Positions 1 through 6,318 of a stretch of 21,736 nucleotides of DNA are shown piece by piece. Source of the DNA: UBA8337 sp049889915. Lineage in GTDB: Bacteria; Pseudomonadota; Alphaproteobacteria; RS24. Positions within the stretch are counted from its first letter, which is position 1, and every line of letters begins with the position of its first letter. Made by a program: the position numbers and the translations under genes. The stretch is taken from contig JBMHCM010000010.1 of NCBI GenBank assembly GCA_049889915.1, forward strand, positions 1 through 21,736, read 5' to 3'. Under the pieces are notes generated by a model, which was given only the letters and a program-made list of their open reading frames with translations, was not told where the DNA came from and did not search any database.

Positions 1-1
1 C

Positions 2-115
2 CGCCGCTTGTGCGAGAAAAGCGATCTCGACGGCACGCTTCTGCTGTTGGCCGGGCCTTTGGGCAAAGGCATGACCGGCTCATTCATCACCGTCGATGAC
101 GGGCAATATATTTGA
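2..115 (+). CDS. C-terminal end of a probable short-chain dehydrogenase/reductase (partial)
   Basis: An open frame runs in from the left edge and stops with TGA at 113-115. The 37 visible residues end in MTGSFITVDDGQYI, preceded by a LLLLAG stretch. This fits the last beta-strand of the SDR Rossmann fold, where the family usually has 'fLaS...yvTGq.i.VDGG'. The call rests only on this C-terminal signature; the cofactor motif and catalytic Tyr/Lys lie outside the window, so substrate and pathway cannot be given. Its stop is 8 bases before the tatD ATG, so the two genes are probably co-transcribed. Confidence 0.55.
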   Translation, partial: RRLCEKSDLDGTLLLLAGPLGKGMTGSFITVDDGQYI

Positions 116-123
116 GGGCGCGC

Positions 124-912
124 ATGCTGGTTGATAGTCACTGCCATTTGGATTTTGCCGATTTTGAAGAAGACCGTTCGGCCGTGTTGTCGCGCGCCAA
201 GGCCGCCGGGGTTGAGTTGATGGTCACCATTTCGACGAAAATCACCGAAGCCGATAAAATCATTAGCCTGGCCGAAGCGCATGACGAGCTTGTCTGTTCG
301 GTCGGTATTCACCCGCATGAAGCGGGAAGGGAGCCGGAAACCGATGCGGCAACATTGGTAACCCGTGCGGCGCACTCGAAAGTTGTCGGCATTGGCGAAA
401 CCGGCCTCGATTATTTTTACGAACACAGCCCGCGTGATGCGCAGCAGAAGAATTTTCGTGCCCATATTGAGGCGGCACGGCAAAGCCAGTTGCCGCTCAT
501 CGTGCATGCCCGCGATGCTGATGAAGACACCGCTGATATTCTGGAAGATGAAATGCAAAAGGGCGCCTATCCCGGCCTTATTCATTGCTTCACCGCCGGA
601 CCGGAGCTGGCCAAGCGGGCATTGGATATCGGTTTTTACATTTCCATTTCCGGCATTGCGACTTTCAAAAACGCAACTGATTTGCGCGAAACGATAAAGT
701 CCATTCCGTTGGAGCGGTTGTTGGTTGAGACCGATGCGCCGTTTCTGGCGCCTGTGCCCAATCGCGGCAAGCGCAATGAACCGGCTTTTGTTGCCGACAC
801 TGCCGCCGCTTTGGCCGACCTGAAGGGCGTGTCGCCGGAAGAGTTGGCGCGCATCACCACGGATAATTTCTATCGGCTGTTTGCCAAAGCACCCCGCATG
901 AGTGCTGCATGA
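124..912 (+). CDS. tatD: TatD-family metal-dependent hydrolase (YcfH-like)
   Basis: A 262-residue cytoplasmic TIM-barrel metallohydrolase of the TatD/YcfH family, whose members act as metal-dependent deoxyribonucleases. All metal-site motifs are visible: DSHCHLDF at the start (H6, H8), GETGLDY (E92), IVHAR (H128), IHCF (H154) and ETDAP (D204). The length is typical of the family. I chose ATG 124 rather than the in-frame TTG at 112 because the protein then begins MLVDSHCHLD, as family members do, and GAGG at 114-117 lies 6 bases upstream. It overlaps the next gene by ATGA, so translation is likely coupled. In many alphaproteobacteria the tatD and metallo-beta-lactamase pair directly follows metG; here metG is about 17 kb away on the other strand. 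Confidence 0.95.
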   Translation: MLVDSHCHLDFADFEEDRSAVLSRAKAAGVELMVTISTKITEADKIISLAEAHDELVCSVGIHPHEAGREPETDAATLVTRAAHSKVVGIGETGLDYFYEHSPRDAQQKNFRAHIEAARQSQLPLIVHARDADEDTADILEDEMQKGAYPGLIHCFTAGPELAKRALDIGFYISISGIATFKNATDLRETIKSIPLERLLVETDAPFLAPVPNRGKRNEPAFVADTAAALADLKGVSPEELARITTDNFYRLFAKAPRMSAA

Positions 913-1709
913 GCCTGAGTTTTCGAATTCTTGGGTGCGGCTCGTCCGGTGGCGTGCCGCGTTTGGACGGGGATTGGGGGAAATGCGATTCGGCCAATCC
1001 GAAAAACCGCCGCTCGCGCTGCTCGCTGCTGGTCAAACAAAGCGGCCCTGACGGTGAGACCGCCGTGCTGATTGATACTTCGCCGGATATGCGCGCACAG
1101 CTTATTGACGCGCAAACAACATGGTTGGACGCGATTTTATATTCGCACGACCATGCCGATCAAACGCATGGCATTGATGATGTGCGGGCTATGGTTTACG
1201 CCAAGCGCAAACGTATTGAGGTTTGGATGGATGAAGCGACCTCAAATACGCTGACCTCGCGGTTTTCATATTGTTTCTCGCAAGCCAAGGGATCGCAATA
1301 TCCGTCAATTTTGCAGGATAACCGCATCGATACGCCTTATCGCGACATTACAATTGGCGGGGAGGGTGGTGACATTGTCGCAACGCCGTTCCGACAAATT
1401 CATGGTCAGATTGACTCGCTCGGTTTTCGCATCGATAATGTGGCTTATTCAAGCGATATTAGCGATCTGCCGGAAGAGAGCTATGCGGCGGTCAGTGATT
1501 TGGACTGCTGGATTGTCGATGCTTTGCGCCGCGACCCACATCCAACCCATTTTCACCTCGACAAAACCCTTCGCTTGATCGAGGAATTAAAGCCGAAGCG
1601 CGCCATTCTGACAAATCTGCATGTGGATTTGGACTATGAAACGCTGAAGCGCGAATTGCCGTCACACATTGAACCGGCCTTTGACGGGATGACCGTCAGT
1701 TTCGCTTGA
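909..1709 (+). CDS. PhnP-like metallo-beta-lactamase-fold hydrolase
   Basis: A 266-residue MBL-fold hydrolase of the PhnP-like/phosphodiesterase type. The N-terminus has the family signature LGCGSSGGVP with two Cys (C26, C38) in the following loop. The metal motif is SHDHADQTHGIDD (H80, H82, D84), followed by H165, D183 in YSSDIS and H238 in TNLHVD. The classic HxHxDH motif reads HxHxDQ here (Q85), which may change occupancy of the second metal site. PhnP-type enzymes cleave cyclic or small phosphodiesters, but the substrate here is unknown. The ATG overlaps the tatD stop by 4 bases. No terminator was found in the 58 bases before the pilin gene, so read-through into it is possible. Confidence 0.9.
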   Translation: MSLSFRILGCGSSGGVPRLDGDWGKCDSANPKNRRSRCSLLVKQSGPDGETAVLIDTSPDMRAQLIDAQTTWLDAILYSHDHADQTHGIDDVRAMVYAKRKRIEVWMDEATSNTLTSRFSYCFSQAKGSQYPSILQDNRIDTPYRDITIGGEGGDIVATPFRQIHGQIDSLGFRIDNVAYSSDISDLPEESYAAVSDLDCWIVDALRRDPHPTHFHLDKTLRLIEELKPKRAILTNLHVDLDYETLKRELPSHIEPAFDGMTVSFA

Positions 1710-1734
1710 ATTATCGGGCAACTCTTGCCACTAT
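1706..1734 (+). promoter_or_regulatory. Weak candidate sigma70 promoter for module A
   Basis: TTGAAT (1706-1711), 17 bases, then CACTAT (1729-1734), just upstream of the first pilin gene. The -35 matches 4 of 6 and the -10 only 3 of 6 consensus bases, so this is a candidate only. It straddles the stop codon of the hydrolase gene. Confidence 0.25.
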
Positions 1735-1767
1735 GCCGACAAATTAATCGTTGTTTTAGGTGTTCCA

Positions 1768-2490
1768 ATGTTTGGCAATCGCTCCGGCTTCTCACTAATC
1801 GAACTTTTGGTTGTTGTGGCCATTATCGGCATTCTGGCCGCCGTCGGTGTTGTCGGCTATCAAGGCTATATTGACGCGACTAAAGATGAAGCGGCCAAAG
1901 CCAACCTGGCCATCATGTCCCGCGCCGTTGAACAAGATAATCTGTCGATTAAAGAAAATCTGGGCGGCGCTACCGATTTGAACACCGGTATCACCAGTTC
2001 TTCCACCTGCCTCGCGCAATTGGATGCCATCGTGAACCACGTCAATAATGTTGAAGAAGGGCGCAACCCGCACCGCGAAAATTGCTATCGCGTGTTTAAC
2101 GGCAATCGCTTGTTGAACAATTACTCATCCTCAGCGACGTCGAACATGACCTCATGGGGGCTGACGTCAACCGGCACCTCGCCATCCGTCTCAGCCTGTG
2201 GTTTTGAAGCACCGGTCATTGCGGCATCTGCGGCCAAATATGTCTCCGTGCCGCGTGGCGCCATCATGCTGGCCTGTGTTGACTCAAACGCGTTGGTGGG
2301 CTCCAGCACCTATAAATTATACCAGTGCGCCTGCACCGGGCAGGCCAACTGCACCACGACTGACGTTGATTTTTACGACGAAACATCTGATCCGGATAAT
2401 CCGGGCTGCAAAAATGCAGCTGATGTCGCCGACTGTAAAAAGAAATATATGGTCAACAATCCGACAAAGTGCCCGACACCCGGCAACTAA
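1768..2490 (+). CDS. Type IV pilin-like protein, module A
   Basis: A 240-residue prepilin. The leader MFGNRSG is followed by FSLIELLVVVAIIGILAA, the class III (prepilin peptidase) signal: cleavage and N-methylation after G7, Glu at +5, and a hydrophobic helix continuing to YQGYID. The mature protein is about 233 residues, with ten Cys (81, 106, 144, 170, 187, 189, 195, 214, 223, 235), including a CxCxGxxxC motif at 187-195 shared with the module B pilin. This is far more Cys than the single C-terminal disulfide loop of common type IVa pilins. The ribosome site is weak (AGG at 1758-1760, 7 bases before ATG). It heads a run of four genes coding for exported proteins. It could be a major or minor pilin, or a type II secretion pseudopilin; the repeated link to large exported proteins favours a pilus role (inference). 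Confidence 0.88.
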   Translation: MFGNRSGFSLIELLVVVAIIGILAAVGVVGYQGYIDATKDEAAKANLAIMSRAVEQDNLSIKENLGGATDLNTGITSSSTCLAQLDAIVNHVNNVEEGRNPHRENCYRVFNGNRLLNNYSSSATSNMTSWGLTSTGTSPSVSACGFEAPVIAASAAKYVSVPRGAIMLACVDSNALVGSSTYKLYQCACTGQANCTTTDVDFYDETSDPDNPGCKNAADVADCKKKYMVNNPTKCPTPGN

Positions 2491-2531
2491 TCTCTCGGTT
2501 AATAAATCATTAAAATAAGTTTAGGTCTTTT

Positions 2532-2558
2532 CGGCACGATTAGGCTGGCATCGTGTTG
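2532..2558 (+). other. Hairpin between module A pilin and large exported protein
   Basis: CACGAT (2535-2540) pairs with ATCGTG (2550-2555) around a 9-base loop, and the stem can extend outward by two G-U pairs and a C-G pair. No T-run follows, so it is not a normal terminator. Sitting in a 112-base gap inside an otherwise tight gene run, it could stabilise the 3' end of the pilin transcript and set the pilin-to-large-protein ratio. That role is speculative. Confidence 0.35.
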
Positions 2559-2602
2559 CGCAATCACCTAATTTTACATCGTACTAGTTTTTGGAGTTAT
2601 CA

Positions 2603-4738
2603 ATGCAAAAGCGTAAACTGTTATTAAGTGGGTTGGGTTTGGTCGCCATGTCGACGGCTGCCTACGCTACTTTTTCAACTTCTGAATTCGGCTCAGGCAC
2701 ATTGAGCACCGGCAGCGGCTCCGGCATTGTTTTGTCGTCCAGCCCGTCAAGCGTCGATGAAGGCATTTGCGGTACTGATGGCTGCGACAGCACGGAAGAC
2801 GCCGCGCTGACAGCCCTTGGCAACGCCATGATTGCCGATGGCAGCGCCACATCTGACGGCTCAGCCGCGCAAGATGCGGTAATTGCCTTTTTCGACAATG
2901 ACGAAGACGGCACGCTGACCGCCTCAGAAGTTGTCCGCAAATTTGAAAATATGAGCGGCATCTCATTTACTTATTCTTCTGCGCAACAAGCCGGTGCTCT
3001 GCTGAAGGGCATTGCCACGCATTGCGGCGCAACCATCGATGCAACTTGCTTGGCAAGCGCCGCCTCAGATGGTGATGACTTTGTTGAAGACGCGATTATC
3101 ACAGCCGGCACCAGCGTGCTCGGCTCGTTGAAAACCGCCTTCTCCGACAGTTCAACCAATTATTCGGTCGGTGATTCAGATGCTCTGAAAATCTTCGACA
3201 CCAATGATGACGGCACCATCTCAGAAAGCGAATTCGTTAATTTGCTGGCGAAAGATGATGGGGCAGGCAGCTCGGTTCGCACAACCGGCAATGGCCTGTA
3301 TGCCCGCGCTTACGCAACCGAATTGGCCAGCGGCTCCAGCGTATCTGATGCGGTTGCTGACGGTAACACTTGGGCGGTTTATCCGCCGTCAATCGGTACC
3401 GTACCGACCATTAATATGGATGGCACAAGTTCCTCATCGCTGACGTCAACGGCTCTGCCGGTCTATGACGGCACTTGTGGCGCGTCTGATTTCTCAGGTT
3501 GCACAGCTAGCCCGGCCAATGTAACCCACACCATTACGCAAACCCACACGGCGCCGACCGGTCTGGTGTCAACGACATCAGCCTCAAGCACTTTGTTTGC
3601 TTTGAATTCAAGCGGTCAGATTGCGCTGGCCAGCGGTGTTAATGTGCAGGATTTGGATGCCGGCACATATACGCTGAGCATCACATCAACCGATGCCAAT
3701 ACCTCACAGACCTATGGTAAAACAACCACGACACCGAAAACGGCAACGCTGAAAGTGTCGAACGAAAACGGTTGCATCACCAATACGCAAGTGACAGGGG
3801 CTGACTTTAACGCCAATACGGACAGCATTACCGGTGCCGCCGTATCGATTACCGGCAGCTTTGACAGCTCTGACTTGCTGTTCATTCAAGGCCCGAATGT
3901 GACGGTGCAAACCGTGGGCGCCAACTCGATTAAGAAATACACCACACTTGGTGTATCCGGCGTCACAGAGGCGCGTTATGACCCGTCAACCGGTATCATG
4001 CGTTTCTATGGCACAACGACCGAGGCCAATTGGGTCAGCTTGTTTAAGCGTGTCGGCTATATCTTTAACTCAGGCAGCTCACCAACCACGACATCGCGCA
4101 CCTTGGCGTTTACACTGAGTAACCGCGTGCCATATCTGCACTCTGACGGCTCGTATCACTATTATGAGTATTATTCAGACAATGACATCAAATTCAAAGA
4201 TGCCCGTGAAGATGCGGCGGCCAAAACCCTTTTCGGTATGACGGGTTATCTCGCAACACCAACCTCGCAAGCCGAGCAAGATGTTCTGACCGAGAAAGTG
4301 CAGGGCATTGGCTGGCTAGGTGCGTGTGACCGTCTCGACAATTCAAACGTTATGAACCGCTGCGGCGTGTCATCCGGTGACAAAGGCAGCCAGACACATG
4401 GTGAAGGATATTGGTATTGGGTCACCGGTCCGGAAAAAATGACCCAGTTCGGCCGTGACCAAGGCTCATCTGCCTGGACGCCAACCAATAACGCCTATGA
4501 GAACTGGAACGGCACCGCCGGCCCGGACGAGCCGAACAACTGCTGCAGCTCGTCTGAGCATTATCTCCACGTTTGGAGTTCGGCGCGCTGGAATGACTTT
4601 GCCCATGATAACGGCGCTATCCAAGGTTACTTGGTAGAGTGGGGTGGTCTGTCAACCGATCCGGTTCGTGATTTGGACCAAACCGTTAGCTACAGCATCC
4701 CGAATGGGGACGCTAATTTCTGTACTTATGCTGAATAG
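2603..4738 (+). CDS. Large exported protein with EF-hands and C-terminal C-type lectin-like domain, module A
   Basis: A 711-residue Ser/Thr-rich secreted protein. Residues 1-22 are a Sec signal peptide ending AYA. Two canonical EF-hand loops follow: DNDEDGTLTASE at 98-109 and DTNDDGTISESE at 199-210, with the Ca-ligand positions (1, 3, 5, 12) filled by Asp, Asn or Glu. Residues ~335-388 look cadherin-like (DAGTYTLSITSTDA). Residues ~400-505 resemble a beta domain seen next to cadherin-like repeats in large bacterial surface proteins. Residues ~508-683 form a C-type lectin-like domain: GYLAT, WLGA, YWYWVTGPE, EPN (643-645), WND (663-665) and GYLVEWGG. EPN and WND are the classic Ca and mannose-type sugar motifs. 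Short disulfide-type loops occur at C56/C61, C141/C149 and C292/C300. ATG 2603 was chosen over TTG 2591 because GGAG lies 6 bases upstream and the signal peptide then starts cleanly. Probably a surface or pilus-associated adhesin. Confidence 0.87.
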   Translation: MQKRKLLLSGLGLVAMSTAAYATFSTSEFGSGTLSTGSGSGIVLSSSPSSVDEGICGTDGCDSTEDAALTALGNAMIADGSATSDGSAAQDAVIAFFDNDEDGTLTASEVVRKFENMSGISFTYSSAQQAGALLKGIATHCGATIDATCLASAASDGDDFVEDAIITAGTSVLGSLKTAFSDSSTNYSVGDSDALKIFDTNDDGTISESEFVNLLAKDDGAGSSVRTTGNGLYARAYATELASGSSVSDAVADGNTWAVYPPSIGTVPTINMDGTSSSSLTSTALPVYDGTCGASDFSGCTASPANVTHTITQTHTAPTGLVSTTSASSTLFALNSSGQIALASGVNVQDLDAGTYTLSITSTDANTSQTYGKTTTTPKTATLKVSNENGCITNTQVTGADFNANTDSITGAAVSITGSFDSSDLLFIQGPNVTVQTVGANSIKKYTTLGVSGVTEARYDPSTGIMRFYGTTTEANWVSLFKRVGYIFNSGSSPTTTSRTLAFTLSNRVPYLHSDGSYHYYEYYSDNDIKFKDAREDAAAKTLFGMTGYLATPTSQAEQDVLTEKVQGIGWLGACDRLDNSNVMNRCGVSSGDKGSQTHGEGYWYWVTGPEKMTQFGRDQGSSAWTPTNNAYENWNGTAGPDEPNNCCSSSEHYLHVWSSARWNDFAHDNGAIQGYLVEWGGLSTDPVRDLDQTVSYSIPNGDANFCTYAE

Positions 4739-4748
4739 GAGTACTCTC

Positions 4749-5108
4749 ATGTTGAAAAAAATTATCTTTGCTGGCCTGATTGCCACAACCGGAACGGCAC
4801 ATGCGGCTGATATCTCATCCGTCGATTGCACGCCGCCGAAATTGATCATCACATTTGCCAGCGCGGTAAATGATTATGATGATGATGATGCATCAGTTGG
4901 CCTCACATCCCTCAAGTTCAAACAAGACTCATCATCTTCGAATTATGTTGAGTTGGAGCCGCTTAGCGGCACTTGGGATTCGGACCGCGATACCTTCACC
5001 ATTCGCCCGACGCGGAAGAATTATGAAGACACCTATTCTTGGAATGTGTGGCCGGTGGCTGTTGAAACAACCGCCGATGGCGACACTGACACTAAATCAT
5101 GTAACTAG
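4749..5108 (+). CDS. Small exported two-cysteine protein A1
   Basis: A 119-residue protein with a clear Sec signal peptide (MLKKIIFAGLIATTGTAHA) and a mature domain beginning DISSVDC. There are only two Cys, C27 near the mature N-terminus and C118 just before the end, which suggests one disulfide clamping a small beta-sandwich. The pattern [ST]S[VA][DE]C followed by I/L-x-I/L-x-F is shared with the proteins starting at 5118 and 8462, so all three belong to one family that I do not recognise. An acidic YDDDD tract is coded by a short GAT run. ATG 4749 was chosen because AGGAG (4737-4741) overlaps the previous stop and lies 7 bases upstream; the in-frame ATG at 4644 lies inside the preceding gene. 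No function can be assigned; it may be a minor structural subunit or chaperone of the large protein. Confidence 0.8.
   Translation: MLKKIIFAGLIATTGTAHAADISSVDCTPPKLIITFASAVNDYDDDDASVGLTSLKFKQDSSSSNYVELEPLSGTWDSDRDTFTIRPTRKNYEDTYSWNVWPVAVETTADGDTDTKSCN
4878..4889 (+). repeat. Short GAT tandem repeat (4 units) coding for poly-Asp
   Basis: Four consecutive GAT codons follow TAT and sit inside the A1 gene, giving the acidic stretch DYDDDDA. Changes in repeat number would keep the frame and only alter the length of the acidic tract. Confidence 0.6.
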
Positions 5109-5117
5109 GAGTTTATG

Positions 5118-5444
5118 ATGCGTAAGTTTATTATTCTGGCCGCGGCTGCGGTTTCTTTTTCAAGTGCTCAGGCAGCATCCCTGTCCAGCGTTGAGTGTTC
5201 ATCGAGCCAAATCAAATTGACCTTTGACGGCAATGTGACGGCCGGTGAAGTGACCACCATCAAAATCGGTGAGGGCTCAAACCCGCGTCTGAAATATGAG
5301 CTGGCTTTGTCAGGCACCGCGTCAGCCAGCACCATTACCTACTCGGTCGATTCAACGGCTTTGGGTGTGATGGGCAAAGTGGCTCCGCACAAAGCTTACA
5401 TCTTTGCCGAGGGCACAAGCAGCGGCTCTGCTCAATGTGACTAA
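5118..5444 (+). CDS. Small exported two-cysteine protein A2
   Basis: A 108-residue protein with a Sec signal peptide (MRKFIILAAAAVSFSSAQA) and a mature part starting ASLSSVEC. It has exactly two Cys, C27 and C107, the latter next to the last residue, as in A1. The segment SSVECSSSQIKLTF matches A1 (SSVDCTPPKLIITF) and the module B protein (TSADCSSSSITLVF), making the three paralogs. Two ATGs stand in tandem at 5115 and 5118. The Shine-Dalgarno AGGAG (5107-5111), which overlaps the A1 stop, is 3 bases from the first and 6 from the second, so 5118 is preferred. It is followed by a strong terminator, making it the last gene of module A. Function unknown; the predicted location is periplasmic or extracellular. 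Confidence 0.8.
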   Translation: MRKFIILAAAAVSFSSAQAASLSSVECSSSQIKLTFDGNVTAGEVTTIKIGEGSNPRLKYELALSGTASASTITYSVDSTALGVMGKVAPHKAYIFAEGTSSGSAQCD

Positions 5445-5492
5445 GTGCGATTAAGCACAAGCTGAGCCATTTGGCTTAACGAAATTTTTAGG

Positions 5493-5520
5493 AAATGCCG
5501 GGGTTAAACCCGGCATTTTT
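5493..5520 (+). terminator. Strong intrinsic terminator of module A
   Basis: A perfect 10-bp stem, AAATGCCGGG (5493-5502) with CCCGGCATTT (5509-5518), closes a 6-base loop and is followed by T residues on the + strand. Two smaller hairpins, at 5445-5458 and around 5465-5476, lie between the A2 stop and this one. The stem ends transcription of module A, so module B needs its own promoter or read-through. Confidence 0.9.
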
Positions 5521-5571
5521 GTTTGGACTGAGCTATAAACCGCGATAGCCTTATGACTGTATAGAGTAGGA

Positions 5572-6285
5572 GTGGTTGTTATTAAAAACCCTGCCAAATT
5601 TTGTAAATTGTTCAGCCTCCCGCCCGAACCAATTTGCCTATTGCCGAAAAAGCCGACAGATCGTAACGGTTTTTCGTTGATCGAATTATTGGTGGTTATT
5701 GCCATTATTGGCATTTTGGCGGCCGTCGGCGTTGTCGGCTATCAAGGCTATATTGATGCCACCAAAGATGAAGCCGCGCTTTCAAACGGTGATACCGTTA
5801 CGCGTGCTTTTGACCAAGATTATATTTCCATTAAGAACGATTTGGGCGGCCCGACCGAGTTGGCAACGGGCGTAACCCGCACCTCGCAATGTTTGGCCTA
5901 TGTCAAAAAAACCGTCAGCGCCCTCAATTCCAAATGGAAAAACGCCCACAACAATGCCGATGCCTATGCGGTTAATCTGCATAAAGACCCGGATAATGCG
6001 ACACAAGCGGTGACAAAATTGAAACCGGGGCAAATCGGCCTGCAATGCGCCAATGCCGGTGAAGCGGTTGAAAGCAGCGATTTTTTTGTCTATCGTTGCA
6101 CTTGCATCGGCACCAGTGATTGCACTTTGCACACATTCAAATCGTCCGACACATCGGACCAAAATTACATCGATTATGTGGCCTATGTCACGGACGCCTC
6201 AGCCCGCTGGCGCACAGACGGGACCATTAAATTGGGCCCGCATGTGCCGGATTGGTTGTGCTCGAAAGCCGACTTCTACAATTAG
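5572..6285 (+). CDS. Type IV pilin-like protein, module B (start uncertain)
   Basis: A paralog of the module A pilin. RNG is followed by FSLIELLVVIAIIGILAA and the same helix tail YQGYIDATKDEAA, so prepilin peptidase would cut after G33 in this numbering. The body shares the D-x-D/N-x-x-SIK-x-x-LGG motif, a following Cys, and the CxCxGxxxC motif (C176, C178, C184); six Cys lie in the mature part. There is no ATG in frame before the signal. Candidates are GTG 5572, which overlaps the AGGAG at 5568-5572, ATT 5581 (8 bases after AGGAG), TTG 5608 and TTG 5641. The last would give a 10-residue leader like ordinary pilins but has no visible ribosome site. The longest reading gives an unusual 33-residue leader. 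TATAAA at 5534-5539 is a possible -10 without a clear -35. Confidence 0.82.
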   Translation: MVVIKNPAKFCKLFSLPPEPICLLPKKPTDRNGFSLIELLVVIAIIGILAAVGVVGYQGYIDATKDEAALSNGDTVTRAFDQDYISIKNDLGGPTELATGVTRTSQCLAYVKKTVSALNSKWKNAHNNADAYAVNLHKDPDNATQAVTKLKPGQIGLQCANAGEAVESSDFFVYRCTCIGTSDCTLHTFKSSDTSDQNYIDYVAYVTDASARWRTDGTIKLGPHVPDWLCSKADFYN

Positions 6286-6318
6286 TAAACGTTCGCACAC
6301 CACCCAAAGGAGCCACAT

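Noticed and set aside
4644..4748. N-terminal extension of the A1 small protein
   Set aside because: It would overlap the lectin-like gene by ~95 bases and hide a clean signal peptide; the AGGAG supports ATG 4749.
4878..4889. GAT repeat as a phase-variation switch
   Set aside because: It is a trinucleotide run in frame, only four units long, so slippage would not turn the gene off.
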